Positions 8,834 through 16,776 of a stretch of DNA of 64,000 nt are shown one piece after another (positions within the stretch are counted from its first letter, which is position 1; each line of letters begins with the position of its first letter). The stretch spans positions 186,001 to 250,000 of the forward strand of contig CANNEA010000004.1 in NCBI GenBank assembly GCA_947503525.1. Direction: 5' to 3'. Below the pieces are notes generated by a model. That model searched no databases, was not told the DNA's origin, and saw only the letters and a program-made list of their open reading frames with translations. The position numbers and the translations under genes were made by a program. Origin of the DNA: an uncultured Carboxylicivirga sp. Its GTDB lineage: Bacteria > Bacteroidota > Bacteroidia > Bacteroidales > Marinilabiliaceae.

Positions 8834-9733
8834 ATGAAACATTTAATTTGCTTTCTTGCTTTAAGCTCCTTGCTCTATTCATGCACCAAGTCAGAAGATC
8901 CGATTAATGAACCGCCAAAAACTAACCCTGATAAAGAGAATTATTTAGTGGCTGAAGTAGACAATGAAGGCAAAATTATTGTTCGTCACAGCCCAAAAGA
9001 TTATGTTTTAAACGTTGATAAAGGTCAACACACCTTATCGGTTCGAATACCTGATAACTACTACTCCTCTGCCTCATCCTTAAGTGGGACCGAATTAAAA
9101 GCAACACTGAAAACTATCATTACAACTGGGGCAAAACAACTACAATACACCAGTAGCACAAGTTCAGACGTTTGGGATATGTGTGAGGCTGGTGATGAAA
9201 ACCCATCTAACAGTAACGAAGTTTGGTTGATTTATACTGAAAAAAGCATGGCTAAAACCTACCATAGCAGTGGATCAGATGGCTGGAATCGTGAACACGT
9301 TTGGGCTAAATCACATGGTGATCTAGGCACTAGTCCCGGGCCAGGAACGGATGGTCATCATTTAAGAGCCTCAGATGCTCAGGAAAATGGTAAGCGTGGA
9401 AACCTTGATTTTGATGATGTGAATGGACCCCGAACAAAAAACAGTACATATTACGAACCTCCTTTAAGTGCCAAAGGCGATGTGGCACGCTCTATCTTTT
9501 ATATGGCTTTACGCTATGGATATATGGTTGACAATGGTTCCGGAAGCGGTGCGCGACATGGTAAACTGGAAACGCTACTAAAATGGAACGAGCTCGATCC
9601 TGTTGATCCCTATGAAATAAGGCGAAATAATGTGATCTTCCAATTTCAGAATAATCGCAATCCCTTTATCGATCATCCTGAATTGGTCAAATACATTTAT
9701 GGTTATAAGCAAGACAATGAATGGATTGAATAA
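8834..9733 (+). CDS. Endonuclease I family (EndA/NucM-like) lipoprotein
   Basis: A 299-residue exported nuclease. The lipobox is SLLYSC (Cys17). Residues about 95-285 form an Endonuclease_1 (PF04231) domain with the beta-beta-alpha metal motif WNREHVWAKSHGD (catalytic His155) and the following TDGHHLRASDAQENGKRGN segment. Relatives cut DNA and RNA non-specifically outside the cytoplasm and serve in nutrient acquisition. As a lipoprotein it would stay on the cell surface next to the TonB receptor. A terminator separates it from the lipoprotein genes upstream, but the shared direction, 69-base spacing and predicted function make it part of the same locus. Confidence 0.9.
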   Translation: MKHLICFLALSSLLYSCTKSEDPINEPPKTNPDKENYLVAEVDNEGKIIVRHSPKDYVLNVDKGQHTLSVRIPDNYYSSASSLSGTELKATLKTIITTGAKQLQYTSSTSSDVWDMCEAGDENPSNSNEVWLIYTEKSMAKTYHSSGSDGWNREHVWAKSHGDLGTSPGPGTDGHHLRASDAQENGKRGNLDFDDVNGPRTKNSTYYEPPLSAKGDVARSIFYMALRYGYMVDNGSGSGARHGKLETLLKWNELDPVDPYEIRRNNVIFQFQNNRNPFIDHPELVKYIYGYKQDNEWIE

Positions 9734-9742
9734 TAAACTAAA

Positions 9743-9767
9743 CAGGTCGATATAGGATATCGACCTG
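9743..9767. terminator. Bidirectional hairpin between endonuclease I and DUF4139 genes
   Basis: An 11-base perfect inverted repeat, CAGGTCGATAT with ATATCGACCTG, around a 3-base loop. It lies between two converging genes. The T-tails are short, so efficiency is uncertain. Confidence 0.7.
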
Positions 9768-9778
9768 CCATTTAATTT

Positions 9779-11650
9779 CTACTCAACAAGCAGGACCTTA
9801 TTTTTAGGGTATTTTACTGAATACATCAATTCAAGCTCAACTTGTTCTGCTGAGGTCAATTGAAGACTCCAGATAACTTCACCATTTTCTTTATTAAGTT
9901 CACCTTTGCTCAATTCATCAACTTTAACCTCTATCTCTTCCATTAATGAAACCGGCACCTGGTCGAAGAGCTTTAAACTTATCGATTGTTGCTTATTATT
10001 CCGAATTACCGTTTTCCATGCTCTGCTAACTTCTTTTTTCCCGCCAACAAATTGTTTAGTACTATGATCTTTAATTTTCTCACGCCTAACCATTACTTGC
10101 TTATCTCGCCCAAGAGACAACTCCAAGGTATCACTTTGGTTTGTCACATTAAGTATTGATTTCCCAATGTAAGTATCCTCGAAAAAGATATTAGCTTCAC
10201 CTTCTAACAAATTATACTTCTGCCAATCGGTAATTTGAGCCATTAAAAAGGCATCTTGATCTACCTTAGGAATACTGTAATATTCATAGTTTGAAGGCAT
10301 TTCATAGGCGATCATATCAACAACATAACTTTCATTGTTACTTTTTATGCTGTAAGGTGTTTCAATCTGAAATTCAACTCTTGTCTGATGATGAATACTC
10401 TCTATTGGAATAGATAAACTACTACCTCCTTGTATTTTAAGCTTATCTTTCTTCATACGACTTTTACTCCTATTTACAACTGATTCCTTGTTTGAACTAC
10501 CATAGCCAACAAGAACCACCTCATCCAAAGCAACAGTATTAGCTTCAAGCCTAACATTCATTTGTTTACCACTTATTGACAAAGCTTTCCTATTCATTCC
10601 AATAAAAGAATAGACAAGAACAGAATGATTATCGGGCACAGTCAGCGAATAGTATCCTGACGCATCTGTTACCGTTCCAATGGTAGTACCTTTCACTACA
10701 ACATTACAGCCAGGCAAGGGCAAATTTGATTCATCCGTCACCCTACCTACAACCTGATTAATTGATGATGAATAATTTGGAGCTAACATTCCATACGCCA
10801 ATTGATACTTTTTAAGTACCGGTGCTACTCCTCCAGCATTTGGATCAGACGAAGAGAAAGTTAACTTCACATCTTTCCATTCTACAAGCGTGTTCTGATA
10901 CACATTTGCCTTATAGATAAGTTGAATGGGTTGGTCAATGCTTTTAGCCCTGATATCGTAAGTAGGAAACCAACCAGCATTACTTACCAGATATGAAACT
11001 TCAAAACTTGCAGTAACAGCCTTCTTGGCCCTAACCTTAACAAAAACCTCTCCTGTTGGATCTTTTTTAATACCAGATAAATTATTAATCTGCATTTGTA
11101 AGGCATTCCGCTCAGCATTTAAGGATTGAATAGTTCTGTTGCGCTTTATATCGTCCAATTTTAATTCTGTCAAACGCTTTCCATAATACTCGCTTGCTTG
11201 CTGAAGATGAGTAATATCAATATTCGAATCTTCACCTCTAACGTTTCTGTTTTCCCTTAGAAATTCTAATTCTTCTTTTATAATGGATTGATAAGCAGAT
11301 TCAACCTCAAGTTTATTATCAATAGTTTTAATTTGCTGCCTGATGGTAAGAACCTCATCTGTATTACTTACATGGGAATGAAAGTTTTTTTGATGGCTTA
11401 TGGATACTACCATAATATCACCTTTTGATTTAACCTGAATACTTTTAGCATCAATATAGGGAGATAAGTTGCTAAACTTTAAAATAGTTGTTCCTGCACC
11501 AACAGCAACGGTCTTATTTCGCATAACATGCGCGCCTTGCAGAAAAACGGTTACCTCCTTTACCTTAGAATCTATTTCTTTTTCAGAAACTGTTGTTGCA
11601 AATACAGACGAAATAATTAAGCAAAAAACCAGTGTGTGAAGAATTTTCAT
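9779..11650 (-). CDS. DUF4139 (MuiA-like) protein with inserted CarboxypepD_reg domain
   Basis: A 623-residue exported protein with a signal peptide (to about residue 18). The N-terminal DUF4140 domain (about 28-125) and coiled-coil segment are followed by the DUF4139 domain (about 200-620), the arrangement of mucoidy-inhibitor MuiA-like proteins of unknown function. DUF4139 is interrupted at about residues 299-385 by a carboxypeptidase-like regulatory domain (GRVTDESNLPLPGCNVVVKG, GYYSLTVP) that runs into VALDEVVLVGYGSS, the linker that normally opens the plug of SusC-type TonB receptors. The insert looks like a domain captured from a TonB receptor. Single gene, no operon partners. A cell-envelope role is inferred. 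Confidence 0.85.
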   Translation of the reverse strand: MKILHTLVFCLIISSVFATTVSEKEIDSKVKEVTVFLQGAHVMRNKTVAVGAGTTILKFSNLSPYIDAKSIQVKSKGDIMVVSISHQKNFHSHVSNTDEVLTIRQQIKTIDNKLEVESAYQSIIKEELEFLRENRNVRGEDSNIDITHLQQASEYYGKRLTELKLDDIKRNRTIQSLNAERNALQMQINNLSGIKKDPTGEVFVKVRAKKAVTASFEVSYLVSNAGWFPTYDIRAKSIDQPIQLIYKANVYQNTLVEWKDVKLTFSSSDPNAGGVAPVLKKYQLAYGMLAPNYSSSINQVVGRVTDESNLPLPGCNVVVKGTTIGTVTDASGYYSLTVPDNHSVLVYSFIGMNRKALSISGKQMNVRLEANTVALDEVVLVGYGSSNKESVVNRSKSRMKKDKLKIQGGSSLSIPIESIHHQTRVEFQIETPYSIKSNNESYVVDMIAYEMPSNYEYYSIPKVDQDAFLMAQITDWQKYNLLEGEANIFFEDTYIGKSILNVTNQSDTLELSLGRDKQVMVRREKIKDHSTKQFVGGKKEVSRAWKTVIRNNKQQSISLKLFDQVPVSLMEEIEVKVDELSKGELNKENGEVIWSLQLTSAEQVELELMYSVKYPKNKVLLVE

Positions 11651-12068
11651 AAAAAAATAATTTAGTCAATAATCTGTTCCTTTCATTTAAAGATGCAAGG
11701 ACACCTCAGTTTCCATAATCTAAAACGTAGATTTTTTTAAATAATATTCAACTACCATATAATATTGCATTTATTAAAAACGGCCCTATCAAATTAATAG
11801 CTTTTCATTTATTACAATTATCATCTGTAATTTACGATTTACATATTTTAAGACAATTATTGCTTTAGATTGATATTTTTTATCATTTAGCTTTACCCCT
11901 GCATTTTTTTAAATAATCCCGGAAATTTTATATTTTCCAGTTCTACACCCCTTCAAAACACTGAAAAAATGAGTATTACATAATCTATTTTCAACAAAAG
12001 ACCCCATCGTAGACTTGTTTCATATTGATACTTAATTGTGACTTTTGCTTATTTTTCGTAAGTTTTAG
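11651..12068. other. AT-rich intergenic region with no recognisable gene
   Basis: About 420 bases between divergent genes. I see no coding remnant, repeat or RNA gene. It must hold the promoter of the DUF4139 gene; the asnB promoter follows at 12069. Confidence 0.5.
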
Positions 12069-12098
12069 TTGCTTTTAAATATTAATTCATTACTTTTG
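12069..12098 (+). promoter_or_regulatory. asnB promoter
   Basis: TTG at 12069-12071, 19 bases, then TACTTTTG at 12091-12098: an exact fit to the Bacteroidota TTG-N19-TAnnTTTG promoter. Predicted start of transcription is near 12105, giving a leader of about 45 bases before asnB. Confidence 0.75.
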
Positions 12099-12151
12099 AT
12101 GTAGAATTTAATTCAAATTAACTCCATTACAATAATTAAAGATTAAATGTC

Positions 12152-13738
12152 ATGTGCGGATTTGCAGTGTATACAGGAAGCGACAAAATGGACAAACTAA
12201 AGTTTGCCAGAGAGTTTAAGAAGATCCAATATCGAGGACCTGACAACTCAATTACTAGAGATTTTGAAGATGATGGTTGGATGGGATTCCATAGATTGAG
12301 CATCATGGATGTTTCAGCAGCAGGAAATCAACCATTGGTTTATAAGCACATTAATTTGGTATGTAATGGAGAAGTATACAATTACAATGCGCTAAGAAAT
12401 CAATATGAAGATTCATTCAACTTTAAATCTACAAGCGATTGCGAAGTGATTATTCCGTTGTTTTTAGAGAAAGGGATTGAAGAAACAGCCAAAGTCTTAG
12501 ATGCTGAATTTGTGTTTGTCATCTACGATTCGGTTGCTAAAAAATATTTTGCGGCTCGTGATCCTATTGGAATACGTCCTTTGTTTTATGGCTATGATCA
12601 AGATGATAAAATCATGTTTGCTAGCGAAATGAAGTCTTTGCACACTTTATGCAAAGAAGTTAAACCATTCCCTCCGGGACACTATTACGATGGTGAGAGC
12701 ATTAAACAATACAGAGATATTTCTAAAGTTAAAGAGTTTGTTGATCACGACCAAGATGAAATATTTAAAAATATAAATGAAAAATTGACAGCCGGTATTG
12801 AAAAGCGATTGCATGCTGATGTACCTGTAGGGTTTTTATTGAGCGGTGGACTTGACTCCAGTGTTGTTTGCGCGGTAGGAGCCAAAATGCTGGATAAACC
12901 TATTCGTACTTTTGCAGTAGGTATCGAAGACGATCCTATTGATACGAAATATGCAAGAGTGGTTGCTGATTACCTGGGTGCTGATCACACCGAGATTTTA
13001 TTTAAGCGTCAGGATATATTTGATTCATTAAGCCATCTGATTTATTGTCTTGAGACCTATGATATCACAACCATCCGTGCAGCCATGGGCATGTACATGA
13101 TTTGTAAATATGTTGGTGAGAATACAGACATTAAAGTATTAATGACCGGGGAAATCAGTGACGAAATATTTGGATACAAATACACTGATTATGCGCCTAC
13201 CCCATTAGCGTTTCAGGAAGAAGCAGAAAAGCGATTGAAAGAAATATACATGTATGATGTATTAAGAGCCGATCGTAGTATCTCATGTCATGGACTTGAG
13301 GCTCGTGTTCCTTTTGGAGATCTTGACTTTGTAGAATATGTAATGAGTATTCCTCCAGAAAAGAAGATGAACTACACCGGTGTTGGTAAATATATTCTTC
13401 GTAAAGCTTTTGAAGGGGAATATTTACCGCAAGATATCTTATATCGTGAAAAAGCAGCATTCTCGGATGCAGTTGGTCATAGCTGTGTTGATTATTTGAA
13501 AGCTTATGCTGAAGAAATGTATTCGGATGAGGATTTACAAAAAGCTCAATTTAAATTCAAACACGCTACTCCAATTTCGAAAGAATCATTAATGTATCGT
13601 GAGATATTTGAACAGCACTTCGAAGGCCGAAGCGAGGCGATTAAAGACTTCTGGATGCCAAACAAAGAATGGGAAAACTGTGATGTTGACGATCCTAGTG
13701 CAAGAGTTCTTCCAAACTATGGTCAAAGTGGTAGCTAA
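12152..13738 (+). CDS. asnB: Asparagine synthase B (glutamine-hydrolysing)
   Basis: Makes asparagine from aspartate, ATP and glutamine in the cytoplasm. The 528-residue protein starts MCGFA, leaving Cys2 as the glutaminase nucleophile after Met removal. The class II amidotransferase domain (about 2-190) has CNGEVYNY and the C-terminal synthetase domain (about 205-500) has the PP-loop LLSGGLDSSV and the SCHGLEARVPFGD motif. Length is slightly below E. coli AsnB (554). It stands alone, with its own consensus promoter and a strong terminator. Confidence 0.96.
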   Translation: MCGFAVYTGSDKMDKLKFAREFKKIQYRGPDNSITRDFEDDGWMGFHRLSIMDVSAAGNQPLVYKHINLVCNGEVYNYNALRNQYEDSFNFKSTSDCEVIIPLFLEKGIEETAKVLDAEFVFVIYDSVAKKYFAARDPIGIRPLFYGYDQDDKIMFASEMKSLHTLCKEVKPFPPGHYYDGESIKQYRDISKVKEFVDHDQDEIFKNINEKLTAGIEKRLHADVPVGFLLSGGLDSSVVCAVGAKMLDKPIRTFAVGIEDDPIDTKYARVVADYLGADHTEILFKRQDIFDSLSHLIYCLETYDITTIRAAMGMYMICKYVGENTDIKVLMTGEISDEIFGYKYTDYAPTPLAFQEEAEKRLKEIYMYDVLRADRSISCHGLEARVPFGDLDFVEYVMSIPPEKKMNYTGVGKYILRKAFEGEYLPQDILYREKAAFSDAVGHSCVDYLKAYAEEMYSDEDLQKAQFKFKHATPISKESLMYREIFEQHFEGRSEAIKDFWMPNKEWENCDVDDPSARVLPNYGQSGS

Positions 13739-13786
13739 GCGAAATAAAGCAAAACATTAACCATAAATATCAAAATTTAACCACAG

Positions 13787-13821
13787 AAAAGCCGAAATGC
13801 AAATTATGCATTTCGGCTTTT
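13787..13821 (+). terminator. asnB terminator
   Basis: A 15-base perfect stem (AAAAGCCGAAATGCA with its complement) and 5-base loop followed by TTTTTATTTTTT on the plus strand. The A-run on the other side means it could also act on minus-strand read-through. Confidence 0.92.
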
Positions 13822-13884
13822 TTTATTTTTTCTGTACAAACGGTCTGGCTTAATACCATCAAGTACATCATATAAGCCTATCGA

Positions 13885-14283
13885 TTATCGGGATTCAACC
13901 TCAAGAAATTCTTTTATGGCCCCCAGATAAGAGTCATTCCATCCCTCAACTATATCTTCATATGCCTCATCCGGTATATTGGTGTGTAATAAATCCACCT
14001 GAATTTTACCACCACTTTGCGTAAAGAACTTAATCGTAACAATAGACTGCTCCTCTTGTGGACCAAAGTACCATTCCTGAATCATATGTTTATTTTCAAG
14101 CGCTTCAACAACATGTCCGGCAATATCACCTTCCCACATCGAGAATTCCGAACCTGACTCTGTGCTCATAGTAGCAGGATAACCGCTCCAAAGTTCAATT
14201 GTAAAAGGATTAGTAAAAGCTGCATAAACATCTTCCATCTCAGCTTTTATCTTAACACGTGTTTTAAATTCTTTAAGCATCAT
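13885..14283 (-). CDS. SRPBCC/AHSA1-like domain protein
   Basis: A 132-residue cytoplasmic protein with no signal peptide, spanning a single SRPBCC (START/Bet v1-like) fold of the AHSA1 type: the N-terminal strand-helix VYAAFTNPFTIELWSG, the central EGDIAGHVVE...IQEWYFGP and the C-terminal helix DIVEGWNDSYLGAIKEFL are all recognisable. AHSA1-type proteins include Hsp90 co-chaperone-like and ligand-binding members; nothing in the neighbours narrows the role. Two alternative ATGs (MM) sit at the start. Monocistronic. Confidence 0.8.
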   Translation of the reverse strand: MMLKEFKTRVKIKAEMEDVYAAFTNPFTIELWSGYPATMSTESGSEFSMWEGDIAGHVVEALENKHMIQEWYFGPQEEQSIVTIKFFTQSGGKIQVDLLHTNIPDEAYEDIVEGWNDSYLGAIKEFLEVESR

Positions 14284-14382
14284 TCTATGTTTTAAACAAA
14301 GGAACTAAAATTAATGATTAATAATAGCAGAAAGGAGTTATACTTCTTTGGATTACAAACACAGCGTAAATAGCAAAACTCA

Positions 14383-14754
14383 CTATATACCTAGGGCATT
14401 GGTTAAATCAGCAACACGCATTAAATGCACCTTAGAAATACTTGCCATCTGCTGACGAAGTTCTTCATGTTCCACAAAAAATTTATGCACCTTGGTTATC
14501 GGAAAATCCTTATTATAATATTGCATTTCATTCTCCTGAACCTTAATGCGATTTAATAACTTTTTCAACTGGTCGGTATGCTCATCCAGAACAAGTAATT
14601 CAACTGTATTGAGTTCCTCGATATACTCCTCTGTTTTTACTTCCTCATTCCGATTTTTAAGAATATCAATCTCCTTGACAAACAATGTGAGTCGACTCTT
14701 CCACATTTTATATTCGAAGTCCAGATCAACAAGATTAATTTTACCATCTTTCAT
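14383..14754 (-). CDS. Hypothetical charged alpha-helical protein
   Basis: A 123-residue protein that I do not recognise by family. It is strongly helical and charged, with heptad-like Leu/Ile/Val spacing over about residues 12-75 (coiled coil expected), and has no signal peptide or membrane segment. It lies 99 bases from the AHSA1-like gene on the same strand and may be transcribed with it. Amino-acid use and ATG start look genuine. No function can be assigned. Confidence 0.6.
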   Translation of the reverse strand: MKDGKINLVDLDFEYKMWKSRLTLFVKEIDILKNRNEEVKTEEYIEELNTVELLVLDEHTDQLKKLLNRIKVQENEMQYYNKDFPITKVHKFFVEHEELRQQMASISKVHLMRVADLTNALGI

Positions 14755-14930
14755 AACCAGGTGTATTTGTGATTTTGAATAAATAAGATAGTGAAAAATA
14801 ATATTTAATCAAACTATGGAAAAGCTACACCCATCAAAACTGCGTCATGACATTTATATTAAATGATGCTAAATCACATAGGAAGTTACAATACTAAATC
14901 GCAATTGACACATATCATAATCAATGTTTT

Positions 14931-15140
14931 TGAAACTCTGTTTTAAAAATACTCTTGAAACCAAGGTATAATTTTCCGCAAAGTAAAAAACGTTGACTCA
15001 GTTGATACTGCATCTCAAATAAGCCACCCTCATCATATTTATCCAGATCATTATTAAGGAGTAACTTGTATTTTGAATTCCTGACAAGCGGCCATCGGTT
15101 GACGCTATGTCAAAAACATTGTAAAACGAGCACTTAGATA
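14931..15140 (-). pseudogene. Remnant of an outer-membrane beta-barrel gene (3' end)
   Basis: Minus-strand reading gives two adjoining protein-like segments in different frames: first about FYNVFDIASTDGRLSGIQNT, then LNNDLDKYDEGGLFEMQYQL continuing as SQRFLLCGKLYLGFKSIFKT and ending FQKH followed by a stop at 14931-14933. Alternating polar/aromatic residues resemble the last strands of an outer-membrane barrel. There is no start codon, and a frameshift near 15040 separates the parts. It is best read as the C-terminal relic of a deleted gene. The family is not identified; a chance open stretch cannot be ruled out. Confidence 0.4.
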
Positions 15141-15251
15141 AAAATCAATTTATTTATAAGGTTTATTGTTGATCTAATTTCAATAGTAGCTATTTTATCT
15201 AAAAAAAATTCTATTTTAACAGTATATATCAGGACATTAAGGACAAGACAT

Positions 15252-15728
15252 ATGAACAAGGACGTCAACATAGATAAGGAAATGGTTGAGCCAATTAAAC
15301 AAATCAACGTTGAAACCATAAGCGAGCTTTGGTCCAAAACCTATAATACAGCAGGACAACCTGATTGGTCGCACATTCTTCCATACTATGATAAGGACAT
15401 CTATTTTAGAGACTCAGTACAAAAAATCCATGGTTTTGAAAATTTTAAAGCAATGACTGAGCGCCTAAGCAAACGCTCAAAAGATTTGACAATGAAGGTG
15501 GTCAGAGCCGTTATGAACGACAAAATTGTCTTTATTGAGTGGGAAATGACCATTGCCTATAAAAAATATCCCAGTTCCGTTTTATTTGGATCAAGCCGAC
15601 TCACCATAAACGAAAAGGGATTGATAGCTGAGCAGCGCGATTACTACGACTTGTGGGGTGATATATTTGATAACATCCCCCGTTTCGGAAAAGCCTATCG
15701 GAAATTTATGAGTAGAAAATTTGGCTGA
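15252..15728 (+). CDS. NTF2/SnoaL-like protein
   Basis: A 158-residue cytoplasmic protein with a single NTF2-like (SnoaL) alpha+beta fold over about residues 18-145. Typical features are the start helix ELWSKTYNT, PYYDKDIYFRDSVQKIHGFE (pocket-forming segment) and the closing strands with QRDYYDLWGDIF. This fold houses polyketide cyclases, epoxide hydrolases and many small-molecule binders. It precedes an SDR by 55 bases and an FAD oxidoreductase after that, and a second SnoaL-like gene follows, so all probably act on the same lipophilic or polyketide-like substrate. Reaction unknown. Confidence 0.8.
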   Translation: MNKDVNIDKEMVEPIKQINVETISELWSKTYNTAGQPDWSHILPYYDKDIYFRDSVQKIHGFENFKAMTERLSKRSKDLTMKVVRAVMNDKIVFIEWEMTIAYKKYPSSVLFGSSRLTINEKGLIAEQRDYYDLWGDIFDNIPRFGKAYRKFMSRKFG

Positions 15729-15783
15729 GCCCATTGAAGCATACTATTTTCCTATGTTATGTATTTCCTAAAATCATTATTGA

Positions 15784-16764
15784 ATGACTAACAACAAAAA
15801 GTTCTTTAAATATTTCAAAGAGTACGAGTGGTCGAATGTGTATGCCATGATTAAAAACAACCGCCTGGATCCCAAAATTTGCACTGAAGATTTCAAAGGA
15901 CGACTGGTTGTGATAACGGGTGCAACCTCTGGAATTGGGAAAGTAACTGCCCGGAAATATGCCTCAATGGGCGCTAATATCCTATGTATTAATCGCAACC
16001 CCATAAAATCTGAAGCCCTTAAAGCCGAAATAGAAAATGAATTTAAGGTGGATTGCAATTACATTACAGCCGACTTAAGTGGTTTGGATGACATTTACAG
16101 AGCAAGTCGTGAGTTAAACAAGATCACTACACCTATTGATGTAATAATTCATAATGCCGGAGTATATCTGACGAAGAAGGAATTAACGATTGATGGCTTG
16201 GAAACCGTTTTTGTAGTGCACTATCTTTCGTCATTTATTATCAACTACTTATTGGCTGATAAATTAAAATCTCAGGATAAAGCTCGAATAATTATGGTAG
16301 GATCTGAAGGGCATCGTTTTGCAGCATGGGGCTTAAAGGTAGATGATCTCAACTGGAACAAACACCGTTATTCCGGTTTAAAAAGCTATGGTTCGGCCAA
16401 AACAGCACAACTATTATCGATGCTTATTTTTAAGGATCAATTTAACAACACCGGTTTAACCATCAACACCATGCATCCGGGGGCGGTTAAAACAGATACC
16501 GGCCAGGAAAATGGCCCCATTTACAAGTGGTTTAAAAAGCACCTGTTTGATAAAACCTTGAAATCGCCTGAGATATCAGCAGAAGCATTGTATTACCTAG
16601 GCGTTTCTGATAATCTTGATGATGTAAGTGGAAAGTTTTTTAACCTAACCACTTTAGAAGAACCTGCTCCTCCAGCTTTAGATATTGAAGTTGCACATCA
16701 GCTTTGGCAAAAAAGCCTTGAACTAAGTCAATTAAACACGCGAGAACTTAATCCAATCCTTTAA
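15784..16764 (+). CDS. SDR family oxidoreductase, retinol-dehydrogenase-like
   Basis: A 326-residue short-chain dehydrogenase. The Rossmann nucleotide motif is VVITGATSGIG (about residues 41-51), followed by NRNP which suits NADP(H) binding. The NNAG equivalent is IHNAGVY, the catalytic Ser lies in IIMVGSEGHR and the catalytic YxxxK is YGSAK. An extra 38-residue N-terminal helix-rich segment and overall plan resemble the RDH11-14/WWOX-like extended group. It ends 12 bases before the FAD oxidoreductase gene, so both are one transcription unit. Likely acts on an alcohol or ketone of a hydrophobic substrate; the substrate is unknown. Confidence 0.88.
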   Translation: MTNNKKFFKYFKEYEWSNVYAMIKNNRLDPKICTEDFKGRLVVITGATSGIGKVTARKYASMGANILCINRNPIKSEALKAEIENEFKVDCNYITADLSGLDDIYRASRELNKITTPIDVIIHNAGVYLTKKELTIDGLETVFVVHYLSSFIINYLLADKLKSQDKARIIMVGSEGHRFAAWGLKVDDLNWNKHRYSGLKSYGSAKTAQLLSMLIFKDQFNNTGLTINTMHPGAVKTDTGQENGPIYKWFKKHLFDKTLKSPEISAEALYYLGVSDNLDDVSGKFFNLTTLEEPAPPALDIEVAHQLWQKSLELSQLNTRELNPIL

Positions 16765-16776
16765 AACCTGAAAAAA

